Assembly (NCBI RefSeq): GCF_047495875.1
Contig: NC_092464.1
Span: forward strand, 3,878,737 to 3,942,736
DNA length: 64,000 nt
Direction: 5' to 3'
Origin: Pithys albifrons albifrons
Taxonomy: Eukaryota > Chordata > Aves > Passeriformes > Thamnophilidae
Both the position numbers and the translations under genes were made by a program. The notes under the pieces are model-generated. The model saw only the letters and a list, made by a program, of their open reading frames with translations. It searched no databases and was not told the origin of the DNA. Positions 12,201 through 23,784 of this stretch are shown one piece after another (position 1 is the stretch's first letter; each line of letters starts with the position of its first letter).

Positions 12201-13187
12201 ATGATGCACCCACAGCTCAGGCACAGAAATCAATCCCATTGACTTCAGTGCCTGTGGGAAAGGAAGGGCTGGAAATGGAGATCAATGACCTTCTGGTGCA
12301 TCATTCAGGGTCAAGGGCTCACTCTTGAACCCAAGGCTGTCTTTCTGTATTGAGGGGGTGGAAAAGCTGAAAAATGATGTTGTTCAGTCTTCTCCTGGAC
12401 TGCTGAACATCCACTAGAGCACAACAGTCACCGTGACTGATGGGCCTGCTCAGGTGCCAAGAGACTTCTCGTGACATAAAGATACTCAAGATGAGGGCTC
12501 AGTTTAGCAGCACAAACGGTTCTGTGTCTCTGTGCTGTGACTATATTGATACATCAGCACAAGCCTGTTGGGATGAGGGTAATCCTTTGCCTTGCTCTGC
12601 CAATCTCACAGGTGCCCACACTCTGCTAAAGGGTCACTGCTTTCCTAAAGCTTTGATACTGTTTTGTAGACCAGGAAAGGTTTTGGCAGGGTGCAAGATG
12701 TCAAAATCAAAGATGTTGAAACCAACCCTTTATGCTCAGACCTTTGGGATATATTTTCATTGCACAAAAAGAGGGATTAAAAGCTCAGCAAGGGATTTTG
12801 CCCATAGGAAAAGCTGCCTGGAGTTGAGTGTGTAGATGGAGGTGTCTGGATGTGACCTGAGTGTTGAAACACCACCTGATACTAAACATCCTGCTTTGGC
12901 TGCTGACATAAAGGTGTCCAGTGTCATCTGAAAAGCCTTTAAAGGTAGGTGTAGGTGTCCCCAGCTGCTGCCCTCAAGGAATGAAGGTCTTTCAAATACC
13001 TGCCCTGACATCTCCACCCTCGATGTTTTCTTGTCTTTGTTTGTTCAAAGAGCTTGACCTGTTTGGACAGGTCACATGTGGAGCCTGCAAAGAGATGTCA
13101 TGGTCTGGGACTGTACCCCAGCTTTGTCCTGCATTCAAACCTCCCCTCCCCTTCTCCCCCCTCCCCTCTTCTCATTTCCTCAGGCAA
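9214..13187. other. 4-kb single-copy stretch, one weak exon candidate
   Basis: The longest interval here without recognised mobile elements. Apart from the candidate exon at 9925-10089 (minus), I see only short uninformative frames. A T-rich run lies at 11690-11717. At 12427-12441 there is a small perfect inverted repeat (cagtcac c gtgactg). Confidence 0.5.
9925..10089 (-). other. candidate exon of unknown gene (minus strand)
   Basis: On the minus strand a clear pyrimidine-rich acceptor (ttatccttttcttacag) ends at 10090 and is followed at once by an open frame of 54 codons. It begins PELLQDIKQLPGMELF and has a mixed acidic/hydrophobic composition, including LAQYFETFDHLEDCGADEEN, that looks more protein-like than most frames here. 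The frame closes with TAG at 9925-9927. No good donor is visible before the stop, so it would have to be a terminal exon, and no AATAAA was confirmed close downstream. The family is not recognised. It may be chance or a decayed exon. Confidence 0.28.
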
Positions 13188-13219
13188 TCCCTCCCTCCCT
13201 CCCTCCCTCCCTCCCTCCC
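13188..13219. repeat. (TCCC)n microsatellite
   Basis: About eight uninterrupted tetranucleotide copies, within a C/T-rich stretch beginning near 13139. Confidence 0.95.
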
Positions 13220-14307
13220 AGATCATTTTTAATCTGTCCTGTTTCTATCCTCCTATGCAGCCATTCAAGCACAGGAATTTTCATTCAGGAGTTTCCATTT
13301 ATTCCTCTCTGCCTTGTAGAGTCATCACATGAGAAACCAGAGAAAGCCCCTGAAATGTCTTGTTTAGTCCTTTGGATAGCCCAGGAAATTCCACAAATTT
13401 CTCTTCCATTTGGCCAGCTGATGGGAATGTAGCTGCAACATAATTCCTACAGTCATAAAATGTCAAGTGAAGGCATAAATCTCTAAATAAAACCAAATCC
13501 ACCGTGTAGTAATTCATTTAAGTGACTAAGCAGTCTTACTACTCCCTCATTTCAAAGTTTAATTCTCTGAGGATTTGTCTATCAGGATGAGCTTCCAAGT
13601 AAAATAATATCTGGAGCATCCAGTAGTACTTGTTAGAGTATTTCATAAACTGTTGAAGTTTTTAGCAGTTGTCGTATAAACTGAGGGTAGTGGATGATCT
13701 CACACCATGTCAGGAGGTCTAGAAAATGTCACAAAACATCTCCTGGGGGATCTGGAAATATTCTGAGTTCAAGATTGGCACAGAGTTTTGTATGAATGTT
13801 TTAGCCCAGCAGAAGAAAGTCATATAAAAGCCAAGTGGTTCATATAAATTATCTGTCTGGGTTGTCTGCGTAGATCAGAGACTGAGGCATCTCCAGAAGG
13901 TGAGTTTTGGCTGCTCTGGATGCTGAACTTCTGTCTGAAAATATTAATAATGGTCCATTGATGATACAGGAAATTTTTAACAGCAAATCTCTATAAATGT
14001 TTAGCCTTTAGTTATGTGAGTCTTTGGGTTTTAGGGCAAAATTCCTGATGGATATCTGTAGCTTATGACATTTGGAGGATTCTGACACTCAGTGTGAGAA
14101 ACTGTGGCATTCTGGTTCAGTATTTTATATTTTCTATTTTAATTCTCAAGGAAGAGGCACAGTCAGTCGTGCAGACAACTCCTTTATTTCTGAGGTACAG
14201 ACACCACAGGCAGTGATAAAACACTTCAGCTTATTTTTATCTGCTGTCAGTTGAATGAAGATCAGGTAAATGGCTGCAGAACTGGAGGTGCACAACTGGT
14301 GCTGGAT
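13220..14307. other. single-copy sequence, no gene seen
   Basis: No recognisable features; this is the left genomic flank of the ERVK-like provirus. Confidence 0.55.
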
Positions 14308-14315
14308 CACAGAAT
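14308..14315 (-). mobile_element. severed 3' tip of the CR1 copy, including the provirus target-site duplication
   Basis: cacagaat here is the terminal 8 bp of the CR1 copy that resumes at 18508. The last six bases, cagaat (14310-14315), are repeated at 18508-18513 and are the target-site duplication of the provirus. Confidence 0.8.
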
Positions 14316-14669
14316 TGAGACGGTCAAAAACTACACGATCCCAGCTATGGGGAAGAAAACTGGAATACTTTATTGAACACTTGACCACTTTTTAAGGTTT
14401 CAGGGAGACACATGGTAATAGGTAGGAAGAGTTATGGTAATTTCAGGAATTTATGGAGGGAAGACAGCAGGGAATTACAACACAGTCTGATAACATTCAT
14501 TCTAGACTCTTTTCTTATGTTAAGGTAGGAGACAGCTTATCTTCAAGTTGAGCATTACCAAGCCTCTTGTGTTCTTGGTGATGGAATTTCTCTCAGCCTT
14601 TGTTGACCAAGGCTTGCTGTTTAAGATTTCTAGCTCTTTTTGCAGTAAGCTGGATTTCAGGTTCCCACA
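14316..14669 (-). repeat. 3' LTR of the ERVK-like provirus
   Basis: 354 bp, sense strand starts tgtgggaacctg and ends gaccgtctca, TG...CA termini. A sense AATAAA polyadenylation signal lies at 14369-14374. Just outside its start, the sense strand has only a weak purine tract (aaaaaagccggaa) as polypurine primer. Identical by eye to the LTR at 18154-18507. Confidence 0.95.
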
Positions 14670-16620
14670 ATTCCGGCTTTTTTATTTTATTGTTGCAAAG
14701 CAAACTTAAGAAACACTGTAGTTAATTATTTGCTGGACACAGGAAAACAGACAAGGAACACAAGGAACAAAACAGCAAGGGACAAAATTTTGAATGATAT
14801 TACTATAAGCAATTTTTTAAAGCAAAGGTTCATATTTAGCATTTTTTTGAAAAGTTTAGTTGAAGCTACATATTCCTGCAAATGAATGGTTTTTATTAGT
14901 TCAGGGTTTTGTGTGTTTTGACTTTTTTCTGGGGGTAAATGAAGTATTGGTTATGTATTATGTAAGGTGTGTTCCAGTTTCACAAGTTCATACACTCATA
15001 TTTTTCACACATATTTTCATACATTCAGGGCCGGCCCACATACACACTTTTGTACACACACACAGATTTTTGGAATGTTAGTTTGCTGTGTTTGAGTATT
15101 TGCACTTTTGTTTCTTATTATTTTCAGTGTAGCTCTACTTTTCCTTGGTCTCTGGATTGCTGTTTTGATGGGAAAACAACTTTAACAGAAATTTTATAAA
15201 ACATAACTACATCTTTTTTCTCATGTTCAAGATTCAAAAAATACATAACTTTTTCATAAACATTCTTATAGATTTGAGGTAACTCTTGATCCCCCTTTTT
15301 TTTTTTTTTTGGCAAATGGGACAGACATCATTTGATATTTGCTGATTTTAGACATAAAAACAGCTTGGCATGGTTATTGCAACTTAATAGAAATTATTAC
15401 AGACATAGTAACATGTATTGAAGTAGTTCATAGAATAATAAACAACAGAAAAGGAAAGCTTGAGGCTATTTTAAAAAGGCAGTATTTTAGATATATACTT
15501 ATTAAGGAAAAGCAATTTAAAATTTTTAAAATTCACAAAATTCAAATGCTTTTTTAATGTTTTTTAACTTGGGAAGCATTTTGTTGTCTTTGTTATTATA
15601 GGCACAAAAAACTAAAGTAAAATTGAAAAAGGAAAAAATGGACATTAGATTTAGAAAAAAGGAACAAAACAGAACAAAAAGACATTTAGGAATTGAAGGA
15701 AACTACTTTCTGTTGCTAGTCTTAAAAATGCATTTTTTCTTAACAAATGCTGTTATAAGAGGTTGTAGTAAAGAATGCAAAGCTGAAAGTTTTTGCTTAA
15801 GTATTTTACACTTCATGTAGAAGCTTGCTGTTAAACAACTGGAGACATTACTAGATGTTAAAGGATAATTAGTATAAAGACTTACTGAGAAAAATTTTTG
15901 TTTAAGCAAGTAGAAAAAACATTTTTCAGTTATGTAGAAATCAAAAAGGATTTGTGAAACAAAGCAACTGTGATACTTTTAGTAAAAATTAACTTGAGCC
16001 TTGCTGAATTAGTATGCAAGATTACAAGAGAAACAGAGTGGCAGAAGCTTGTGGCTTCTTTAAACACAGAAGAGACAGATTAAGGTGTTGATTTTATCAC
16101 TGTCTCTTTGAGGCTAAAAAGGGATTTTGGAAACTTCCCTTCTCCCTTACCATGTGGCTGTTAGGGAAGACAAAGGAAACAAGATTTTATGAGTTAAAAC
16201 TTAGGAAAACTACATGAAAATGGCACAAATATACTTAATAGAGATAGATGATAGGGTTTGCATTTATACATTTAAAAACACAATTTAAATAAACTTACTA
16301 CTACTTTGGTAATGCAATGAACATTAAATTAAGAAAGAAAAACAAACAACATTACGCTTAGAAAAAGAATTAATTCTGGGGAATTAGAAGAGAAGGTTTG
16401 TAGTTTTGTCTCGGTTTTTCTTCCTAGATTAATTGCTAAGGAGATAAAAACTTTGGTTATTATTTGCATCAGTGATTTTTAAGCTTAGGCATTAGGTTTG
16501 AGGTACTTATTAAAATAAAGCAAATAAACAGAAGAAAAAAGCATAAACAGTGTTTTAAACAGATAAACACTAAAAACTTTTTAGTTAGTGAGACAGAAAG
16601 TTATTTTTTCTCTTTTTTTG
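14670..16620 (-). other. AT-rich non-coding interior of the provirus
   Basis: About 1.95 kb between the gag-side GC-rich block and the 3' LTR, where pro, pol and env would normally be. It is strikingly AT-rich, has stop codons in every frame and shows no retroviral motif that I can recognise. It could be captured host sequence, heavily decayed viral sequence, or a spacer typical of a non-autonomous ERV family. The identical LTRs argue against decay in place after insertion. Confidence 0.7.
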
Positions 16621-16949
16621 GTCAGTTTTTTGTGTTCCGGTACCATGTCGGCACTGCGGCTGTCGGGCGGGGGTTGGGTGTTGATTTCCGGCTCATTCAG
16701 GAGCTGCGGCACTTTCAGGGTCCTAGTGCTTATCGGAAACTCTGCGGGGAGGGCGCTCAGGTGTTTTTGGAAGATTTTCCTTCTGCTTTTGCGGGCTTTT
16801 TGCTACTTTAAGTGTCTTTGGCTGGTTACAAGTAAGTGAGAAGGAGACGGCAGGCGTTCTTTCGCTCGGGGCTGGCTTTAGGGCTACAACTCTGGCTGAC
16901 GTGGGGTCGGGCTGTCCCGCGCTGGAAGGAGCAGTTTGCGTATGGTGCT
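16621..16949 (-). other. GC-rich segment downstream of the gag stop
   Basis: Base composition changes sharply near 16620. This block matches gag in GC content, and a second minus-strand frame (16723-17031) that overlaps the gag end is rich in lysine, proline and glutamine (for example KTPERPPRRVSDK). That may be a displaced piece of later gag, but no zinc-knuckle (CX2CX4HX4C) is seen. Confidence 0.45.
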
Positions 16950-17936
16950 TTACAGGCTCGCTGTGCAAACAGCGGGCGGGGATCGCTCCTGCTGGCTGCT
17001 TTTGCTGCCTTTTTTTGCAAGGCTCCTCCACTCATCTTCAAATAAGGCAAATTGCACTGTGCTCAGAGTCATTCTTGCAATTGAGGAGCAGTCATGAGGA
17101 GTCAGAACAAAGCTATTAAACAAATTGTCCAAAACTCCCATAGTAAAGGGTGCCGACAAGCTATAATCAATTGCTGACTTTCTTAAGTCTTTTATCAGTG
17201 GGTAAGGGACTGGTTCCCAATACGCAGGCTGTCTTGGATGCATAAACACTGGGAAGGCTCTTAATACACCAGAATTTTGGACAGCTGGAGCATCTTGCCT
17301 TAGGCACTCTTGCCTGAGCATGGGGTTTGGAGGGTACAATATTGGGTCCTCAGTCAGGTTACGTGGACCAGGGTCCCAGGGATTTTCATTGGGGTTAGGA
17401 CCCACTGCGGCAGCGAGGCTTCCTCTGGCAGCCGAATAGCAAGGGTTCGTTTCAGTGCGAGGCGGTGGCAGTAGCGCTGGGCGGTCCAGCTTATTGCTGG
17501 TATTCTGTCCCCACTGCTGCGAGGCAGGCAACGATTCGCTAAGTGGCTGCATGGCTGGGAAAATGGGCTTCTCCTTCTCAGCAACAGGCGGAGGTGTGCG
17601 AGCACCTGGTGTTTCCGCATCTGTGTCGCTGGTTTCAGGGAGCTGCGATTTTTTAGCAGTATGGGCTTTTACAGTTTCAAAAACAACACGCCAAGGGTGT
17701 AAGACCTTTGCAGCTTTGTCATCGCCCATAGTGGCCGCTTCCCAAAGGAGAGCGCCAATATTATCCCACTTAGCATCATCAAAACTGTTCGTTGAATTTA
17801 AATCAGGCACGTTAGCCTGCGCCCAGAGCAGTAAGTTCTGTAAAGATTGTTCATCAATATTTGAGCCGTGTAGGTTAAGCAGGCTTTTCATAATCGAGTA
17901 TACATGTTTCTGCTCTGAAGATAGATTTCCCCCCAT
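16950..17936 (-). pseudogene. gag: truncated betaretrovirus-like gag (matrix plus start of capsid)
   Basis: Open for 328 residues from the ATG at 17936-17934. I chose this start because the protein begins MGG, the N-myristoylation signature expected of a matrix protein that targets Gag to the plasma membrane. The longer frame from 18152 would start inside the primer-binding site, which is not plausible. Residues 1-95 are a helical matrix-like domain; about 96-225 are proline-rich linker (with TPPPV near 114-118 and LLPPPR near 155-160); about 228-305 resemble the capsid N-terminal domain (AFPVF start; the YPLIKDLRKSAIDYS and FVLTP blocks). After about residue 305 capsid similarity stops, and a short unrelated tail runs to the stop. 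The capsid C-terminal domain, nucleocapsid and everything downstream are missing. No internal stop lies in the remaining part. Confidence 0.85.
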
Positions 17937-18133
17937 TTTTCTTATTATCCCTGAAGCTCTTTTAAGCTTCCGTTCGTGGTCGCTCACCTGCGCAAATCCT
18001 TGCAGGGACTTAGTTCCGGACCCCTTTCGAAGTTCGACCACGCACCGTCCCCGGAGCGGAGGCGCCGCTTCTCCTGCTACTGCCAACGGGCTCTGGACGG
18101 CTAGCTTCCAAATATTGGGAGCCGAGACTTCAA

Positions 18134-18151
18134 GCCCCACGTTGGGCGCCA
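18134..18151 (-). promoter_or_regulatory. retroviral primer-binding site, tRNA-Lys(1,2)
   Basis: The sense strand reads TGGCGCCCAACGTGGGGC, complementary to the 3' end of tRNA-Lys(1,2), the primer used by many betaretroviruses. It lies 2 bp after the 5' LTR, as expected, and fixes the orientation of the element. Confidence 0.93.
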
Positions 18152-18153
18152 TT

Positions 18154-18507
18154 TGAGACGGTCAAAAACTACACGATCCCAGCTATGGGGAAGAAAACTG
18201 GAATACTTTATTGAACACTTGACCACTTTTTAAGGTTTCAGGGAGACACATGGTAATAGGTAGGAAGAGTTATGGTAATTTCAGGAATTTATGGAGGGAA
18301 GACAGCAGGGAATTACAACACAGTCTGATAACATTCATTCTAGACTCTTTTCTTATGTTAAGGTAGGAGACAGCTTATCTTCAAGTTGAGCATTACCAAG
18401 CCTCTTGTGTTCTTGGTGATGGAATTTCTCTCAGCCTTTGTTGACCAAGGCTTGCTGTTTAAGATTTCTAGCTCTTTTTGCAGTAAGCTGGATTTCAGGT
18501 TCCCACA
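18154..18507 (-). repeat. 5' LTR of the ERVK-like provirus
   Basis: 354 bp, same sequence as 14316-14669. AATAAA (sense) at 18207-18212. A TATA-like cataaatt lies upstream in sense orientation. It would carry the promoter for the gag transcript. Confidence 0.95.
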
Positions 18508-19025
18508 CAGAATCACAGAATCATAGAATGGATTGGGTTGGAAAAGACCTCCAAGATCATCGAGTCCAACCCTTGGTCCAACTCCAGTCCCTTTACCAGA
18601 TCATGGCACTCAGTGCCACGGCCAAGCTCAGTTGAAAAACCTCCAGGGATGGGGAATCCACCACCTCTCCAGGCAGCCCATTCCAATGCCTGATTACTCT
18701 CTCTGGAAAGAATTTTTTCTCATCTCCAACTTCAATTTCCCCTGGCAGAGCTTGAGCCCATCGTGCCCCCTTGTCCTATTGCTGAGTGCCTGGGAGAAGA
18801 GACCAACCCCCACCTGGCCAGAACTTCCCTTCAGGCACTTCCAGACAGTGCTGAGGTCACCTCTGAGCCTCCTCTTCTCCAGGCTGAACACCCCCAGCTC
18901 CCTCAGCCTCTCCCCACAGCACTTGTGCTCCAGTCCCTTCTCCAGCCTCGTTGCTCTTCTCTGGCCCCGCTCCAGCCCCTCAATATCCTTTCTGAACTGA
19001 GGGGCCCAGAACTGAACACAGGACA
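18508..19025 (-). mobile_element. CR1 LINE, 3' part, interrupted by the ERVK-like provirus
   Basis: In plus orientation it begins with the CR1 terminal repeats (cacagaatcatagaatgg) and continues through ttgggttggaaaagacctcc, the gaatccaccacctctccagg block, and the ORF2 C-terminal tail (minus frame 18694-19038 with [20 protein letters not shown]). It breaks off after ctgaacacaggac. Confidence 0.92.
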
Positions 19026-19134
19026 TTTTCCATGGCAATCACCCAGGATTGCCCCTGGAAGCTCAGATAGCTTGGCAGGAGGCACAGGCTGCCCAAAATG
19101 CACACTGAGAAATCAAACTAACACACTGGCATTC

Positions 19135-19182
<48 letters not shown>

Positions 19183-20427
19183 CAGGTTTCTTCTCTGGAG
19201 GGTGTTTCAGAATGTCAAAAATAGTAAAAGTCCATTGGAAAATGCAGAATTCCAGGAAAAGGTTGTCTGGTACCTTTCATGAAACTCTTCAGATCAGTAC
19301 AGGCATTGTGTTGAAGAGAAAGAAATGAAGATTTGGGCCCCCACAACACTCAGAGCTCTCAGTGTTACTCCTGTCTATGCACAAACTGAACTTTATTAAA
19401 TGTCCAATAGAAATCCAGGGGAATTTTTTGTGGAATAGCAGCACCTGAAAAATAGGTCTATGCTGATTAGGTCTAAAAAATAAAATTAAATAAATTATTA
19501 TTCAGTCAGAGGAATATAAATCAGAAGAATAGCAGATTTAAGGTTAAAGAGAAAGGCAGATTTGAGGTGATTAAAGGAGAGGGTGGCATCATCTCTGCTG
19601 ATTCTCAGTGGCAGATGAATTTGTGGTTGGGCCACATAACTTTGAAAGAGTCTCCATTGTCTGAGAAATATACCTGGATGTGATGGAGGAACTTGGAAAT
19701 CTCATCCACCCCCTTCTTTTCTTTTGAATAACTTCCCTTATGAAATGCACATTAGCACAGGAATACATTAATTTCTCATGTCATTCCAGTATTGAAAGGA
19801 TTCCCATAACGATCCATTGTAGTCTAAAAAAAGGACCTTCACACATTTTATAACTTTAACATAAATATGTATAGTGTCCAATAATATTCACAGTGCTCAG
19901 AAAGAGAATATAATTAATAATTAATTACTGGAACTGACTATCAATTATTAAACACGAATCCATTTCCAGTTCTGAGGCATTTAAAGGCCAACTTACATTA
20001 GAAGCTAAAAAATACTAAATATTTCTACAAGTCCCTGTCTGCCCAAACTAATATCTCCAGAGTGACTCACTCTGACATATTTAGCCCATAAAATATCAGC
20101 ATGCAAACAGTTCCTGAAAATGTATTTATATCCACAGGAATCAAAGTTTAGTCTTTGAACTCCCCATGAACCACAACATGTGTCTTCTAAAAGCAGATCA
20201 CTTGACCATTGCATACTCTTTCACCAGAGAAGATGGAAGACTTGTTGTGAAATTTAATTTTCCATGGATTGCAGGGATTTGTCTTTTCCTAAGAGAATCT
20301 TGGAGCCAGATTCCCATAAAATTTTTCAATCTCATTCAGTCCAGAGAATCAGACAGCAAAGCACAGGAAAAGCAGGATCTGTTTCTCAGCACTGTTTGGG
20401 GTTTCCAAGGATGAGGTTTGCAGTGTT
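19026..20427. other. single-copy sequence with a 43-base A-run
   Basis: A homopolymer of about 43 A lies at 19136-19178. It may be a retrotransposed tail, but the roughly 105 bp before it are not recognised and no flanking duplication was found. The rest is AT-rich with no gene seen. Confidence 0.6.
19136..19178. repeat. poly(A) homopolymer
   Basis: About 43 consecutive A, preceded by gcattcc and followed by gaggcagg. Confidence 0.95.
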
Positions 20428-20822
20428 TCACAGGATTCCAGTATGCTTTAGGCTGGAAAAGACCTTAAAGATCATCTTGTGCCACCCCCTGCCATGGGCA
20501 GGGACACCTCCCACCAGCCCAGGTTGCTCCAAGCCCTGTCCAACCTGGCCTTGGACACTCCCAGGGATGGGGCAGCCACAGCTTCTCTGGGCAAGCTGTG
20601 CCAGGGCTTGCCCACCCTCACAGGGAAGAATTTCTTCCCAATATCCCACCTAACCCTGCCCTGTGTCAATGGAAAGCCATTCCCTGTGTCCTGTCCCTCC
20701 ATCCCTTGTCCCATATCCCTCTCCATCTCTCCTGGAGCCCCTTCAGGCACTGGAAGGAGCTCTCTGATCTCCCTGAAACCTTCTCTTCTCCAGGGGAACA
20801 CCCCCAGCTCTCCCAGCCTTTG
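20428..20822 (-). mobile_element. CR1 LINE, 3' part
   Basis: Plus-strand text starts tcacaggattcc and then contains ctgccatgggcagggacacc, ggttgctccaagccctgtcc and cttctcttctccaggggaac, all reverse complements of the CR1 3' region. The subfamily resembles the copies at 23785 and 44783. The overlapping frames up to 140 residues are repeat frames. Confidence 0.92.
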
Positions 20823-23784
20823 TATTAGTTTATATCTTATTTCTATCCTTATTTCTGTGTTCTTACAAAAAGGAACATCTGATGGCTGGGATTCAGCTTA
20901 AAATCCCTCCTCAGCTGGTCCTTCCTCTTTGTGGTTTTTTCCCTGCAGGTTTGGCAGCTGGAGGGCAGCGTGGAAACAACATTTTGCCTTCACTTTTAGG
21001 TATTATCCCCTTCTCCAGCCAAAATATTCTCCTCACATCCCTCTGTAGTCAGTGAGATGATGGTCAGACCTTTCTTTGCCAGAGTTGTGCCTGAGGAAAG
21101 ACACACCACTCTCTAGAACACGTTCTTATTTATGATGATTTGACCTCTGTTGACTGTGAAGGCAGCCCAGGGTGGCTGTTTCAGTGCACACCCACACCAT
21201 AGATGTTATATATAGTCAGGAGGCCCTCCAGCTCCTAAATCTCTTCCAAATTATTGCAGCATTTTTATTCCCAGCCATTAATTTGTCTTGTCTGCACAGG
21301 AGAGAAGGAACAGTCTTATTTTATGCTTTGTTGTGAAACAAAGCAAGTATAAATAAAGCCACGGAATAGCAACTGGAGTTCATCCAAAATGAAAGACTCA
21401 GCTTCAAATGCAATGTTTAAAAAAAGCATCATTTAACCCTTTTTGTTAAAAAGTGTTTCTAAATAAAAGAAGGTTTCAAAAGCAAAGGGAATTTTTTTGC
21501 TCCCAAAATATCAGAATTAAGTATTTGACTTTTAACAAATATTCCGTATTTCCTTGGCTTTTTTTGAGCTAATTAGGATAAGTAACCCTTCTCTACATTG
21601 TACACATATTCCAGCAATCCCAGTGTTTAAATCAGGGAGTAGGGAATATCCATATGCTAAAAGTAATTATAAGCCAAGAGCAACAAACCCCCAAGGAATT
21701 GCAGCAGTCCCTGTTTGGTATTTTTCTCCAGAACATAAACTCTTGGAGCATTTTTTCTGGAGACATTTCAGGATAAAAGGATCAAGACATCAGAAAACAG
21801 AATAAATTATATGCTTCAATTCAAGATTTGGAAGGAAATAAAGGAAGGAAATTCAGGACTCTGCATGTTGGAACAGTAATCAATATCTTCTACACAAACC
21901 AGGGTGAGAACGATGTGTTTGGAAAGGCAGCAGTGATGTAGATGTCATGGATTGATTTTCCCCATCATTTCTACCCTCCACATCCAATTTTTACAGCTGG
22001 ATCAGGATCCCTGTGATCATCCAGCCAGTGGACATGTGGTCAGGTATCTCCTCTGGAGGTTTCCCTCTTATCTTTCAGCTCCTTGAGCTGTTTCAATCCA
22101 CAAAAGATGATTCAGGGAAGACCAGCCTTTTGCTCTTCTCATTCTTGCTCAAGAGGAACAGGGAAGAGCCAAATGCAGAGTGGCCCTGGCAGGATCCCAG
22201 TGGCAAACCCTCTGCCAGGGTGGCTCTTGGGGAACTGCACCAGAGTTTCTAACTAGAGAAACCACTGCAGGTCTCTCTGCCCCTCGATTTAAACCCAAGA
22301 TTAAATGAGCTGAAAACGAAGCACAATTGGAGCACTTAGAGGCCTTAAACACCAAAATCAGAGTGTTTGAACAAGACAGATCTGTAGCATTGACACAGGA
22401 AAAGAAAAAGAGAGAAAGAAAAATGCCAGTGGAAAAAATCAAAGCTCTAATAGCCACTCAGAACTGCCCCTTCTGCACAGGGAGCAGTTGCTTTCAAATT
22501 AATGGAGAGTGGCAAAGTATTATTGTTCTGGGAAAGCAAACCAATGTCCATTCTCCAGGTCTAGAGCCCTGGGATTGCAAGGTTCAGGACTAATAAATGT
22601 CCTTCACTAGAGAAGTCATTGAAAAACACCATGAAAAGTTCTGTTCCAGGGACTTAAATGTCTTGGAGCTGTCAGAGAATTAGTCATTTGCTTTCCCAAA
22701 CACATGTTCATCCATTGGTTGCAGCCCACAGGATTCCAAAGAGATCTGGAATATTTGAAAAGTTACTTGGAAAGAAGCAGATTTAAAAAAAAAAAAAACA
22801 ACAAAAACCAAAACTCCCTCTTTCACAAGTGGATCTCAGTTCCTGTCTCCTTCTTGGAGTAAGTTATTGCTTTTTTTTTTTTTAACTACTACACTTCGAG
22901 GTGCTTTTCCTGCAATGTTTTCCTTATTCTTTCCTTCATGTAGGGAACTACCAGTGAGCACAAGGATGTTTTGGTGGTTCTTTTAGCATTCCTTGCCTCT
23001 CTGGAGCTCCCCTGTGTTTTACAGGGATCTGTACACAGGCAATGCCCCTGCTGAGCTGTCAGGAGGGTATGAACTATGTCCTTATCCCTAAATTCCAAGC
23101 AGATCAACACTGTCCCATCCATGGTTTTGTGGTTAACGAGACACAAGTAGAAAAGATTTGATTAATAGGAACGGGATGAGTAGAATCCCCTTAGTTAAAC
23201 CTGGGCTTAGGTGGTCTTTTGATGTAGCTTAAAAGCACAGTCCTTATATAAACAACTGTTTCTCTTCCACACTGTGGTTCTTACTGTCTTGCAAATTCTC
23301 TCCCACTGTGAGTTTTCAAAGGAAGGTTGCAATATGCATATTCCTTTAATGGTATTTATATTGAGAAAATAGGAACTCTTATCCCTCACTGAGACTAAAC
23401 ACTGGTCAAAACTTTTCCTGAGTAGTTGAGGGCTTCACATTTTCCATTTCTTATCCTCATCTTTATGTCTTACAGTGGCAAAATTGAATTTAACCTAAAA
23501 AAAATTCCCAGAGTTTTGGCTGGGTTATTCTAATGGTAAAGGAGCCACTGTGGAGACTTTAGGGTGCTGAGTGCCCAACTCTTCTGCTGCATCCAGGCAA
23601 TTCCCCCTCCAGCAGCCTGGTGACTTTGTCACCAGAGCAAAGCCAATTCCACATGTAACAGGCCAAGTAACCTTTATCTGATTGCCATCTATACCCAAAA
23701 AAACAGCCTGAGGTAAGTGGAGTTTTCTTCTCAAGCTGGGTAGTCCCTCAGGGGGCAGGTGGGAATTTGAATACTGAAGATGTT
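20823..23784. other. 3-kb single-copy stretch, no gene seen
   Basis: No transposon recognised. Short A- or T-runs at 22787-22800 and 22870-22884. An 88-residue plus frame (22327-22593) has a CPFCTGSSC segment but no splice context or family match; left uncalled. Confidence 0.5.

Larger units (their letters stand above)
14316..18507 (-). mobile_element. ERVK-like (betaretrovirus-like) provirus, gag-truncated, very young
   Basis: A minus-strand provirus of 4,192 bp flanked by a 6-bp direct repeat cagaat (14310-14315 and 18508-18513). In sense order: 5' LTR (18507 to 18154), 2-bp gap, primer-binding site for tRNA-Lys, untranslated leader, truncated gag, GC-rich tail, AT-rich interior, 3' LTR (14669 to 14316). 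Read base by base, the two 354-bp LTRs show no difference, so the insertion is recent. The 6-bp duplication, the tRNA-Lys primer site and the matrix-type gag start together indicate class II/ERVK. No protease, reverse transcriptase, integrase or envelope sequence is recognised, so it could move only with proteins supplied by a complete relative. It interrupts the 3' tail of a CR1 copy. Confidence 0.93.

Noticed and set aside
14670..16620. Possible envelope gene in the 3' half of the provirus
   Set aside because: No frame exceeds about 80 residues and no signal peptide, furin site or transmembrane segment in a consistent frame is visible.
17937..18152. Gag start at the first in-frame ATG (18152)
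   Set aside because: That ATG overlaps the tRNA primer-binding site by chance; the MGG start at 17936 fits a myristoylated matrix protein.
19026..19178. Processed pseudogene with poly(A) tail
   Set aside because: The sequence before the A-run shows no recognisable coding content and no flanking direct repeat was found.
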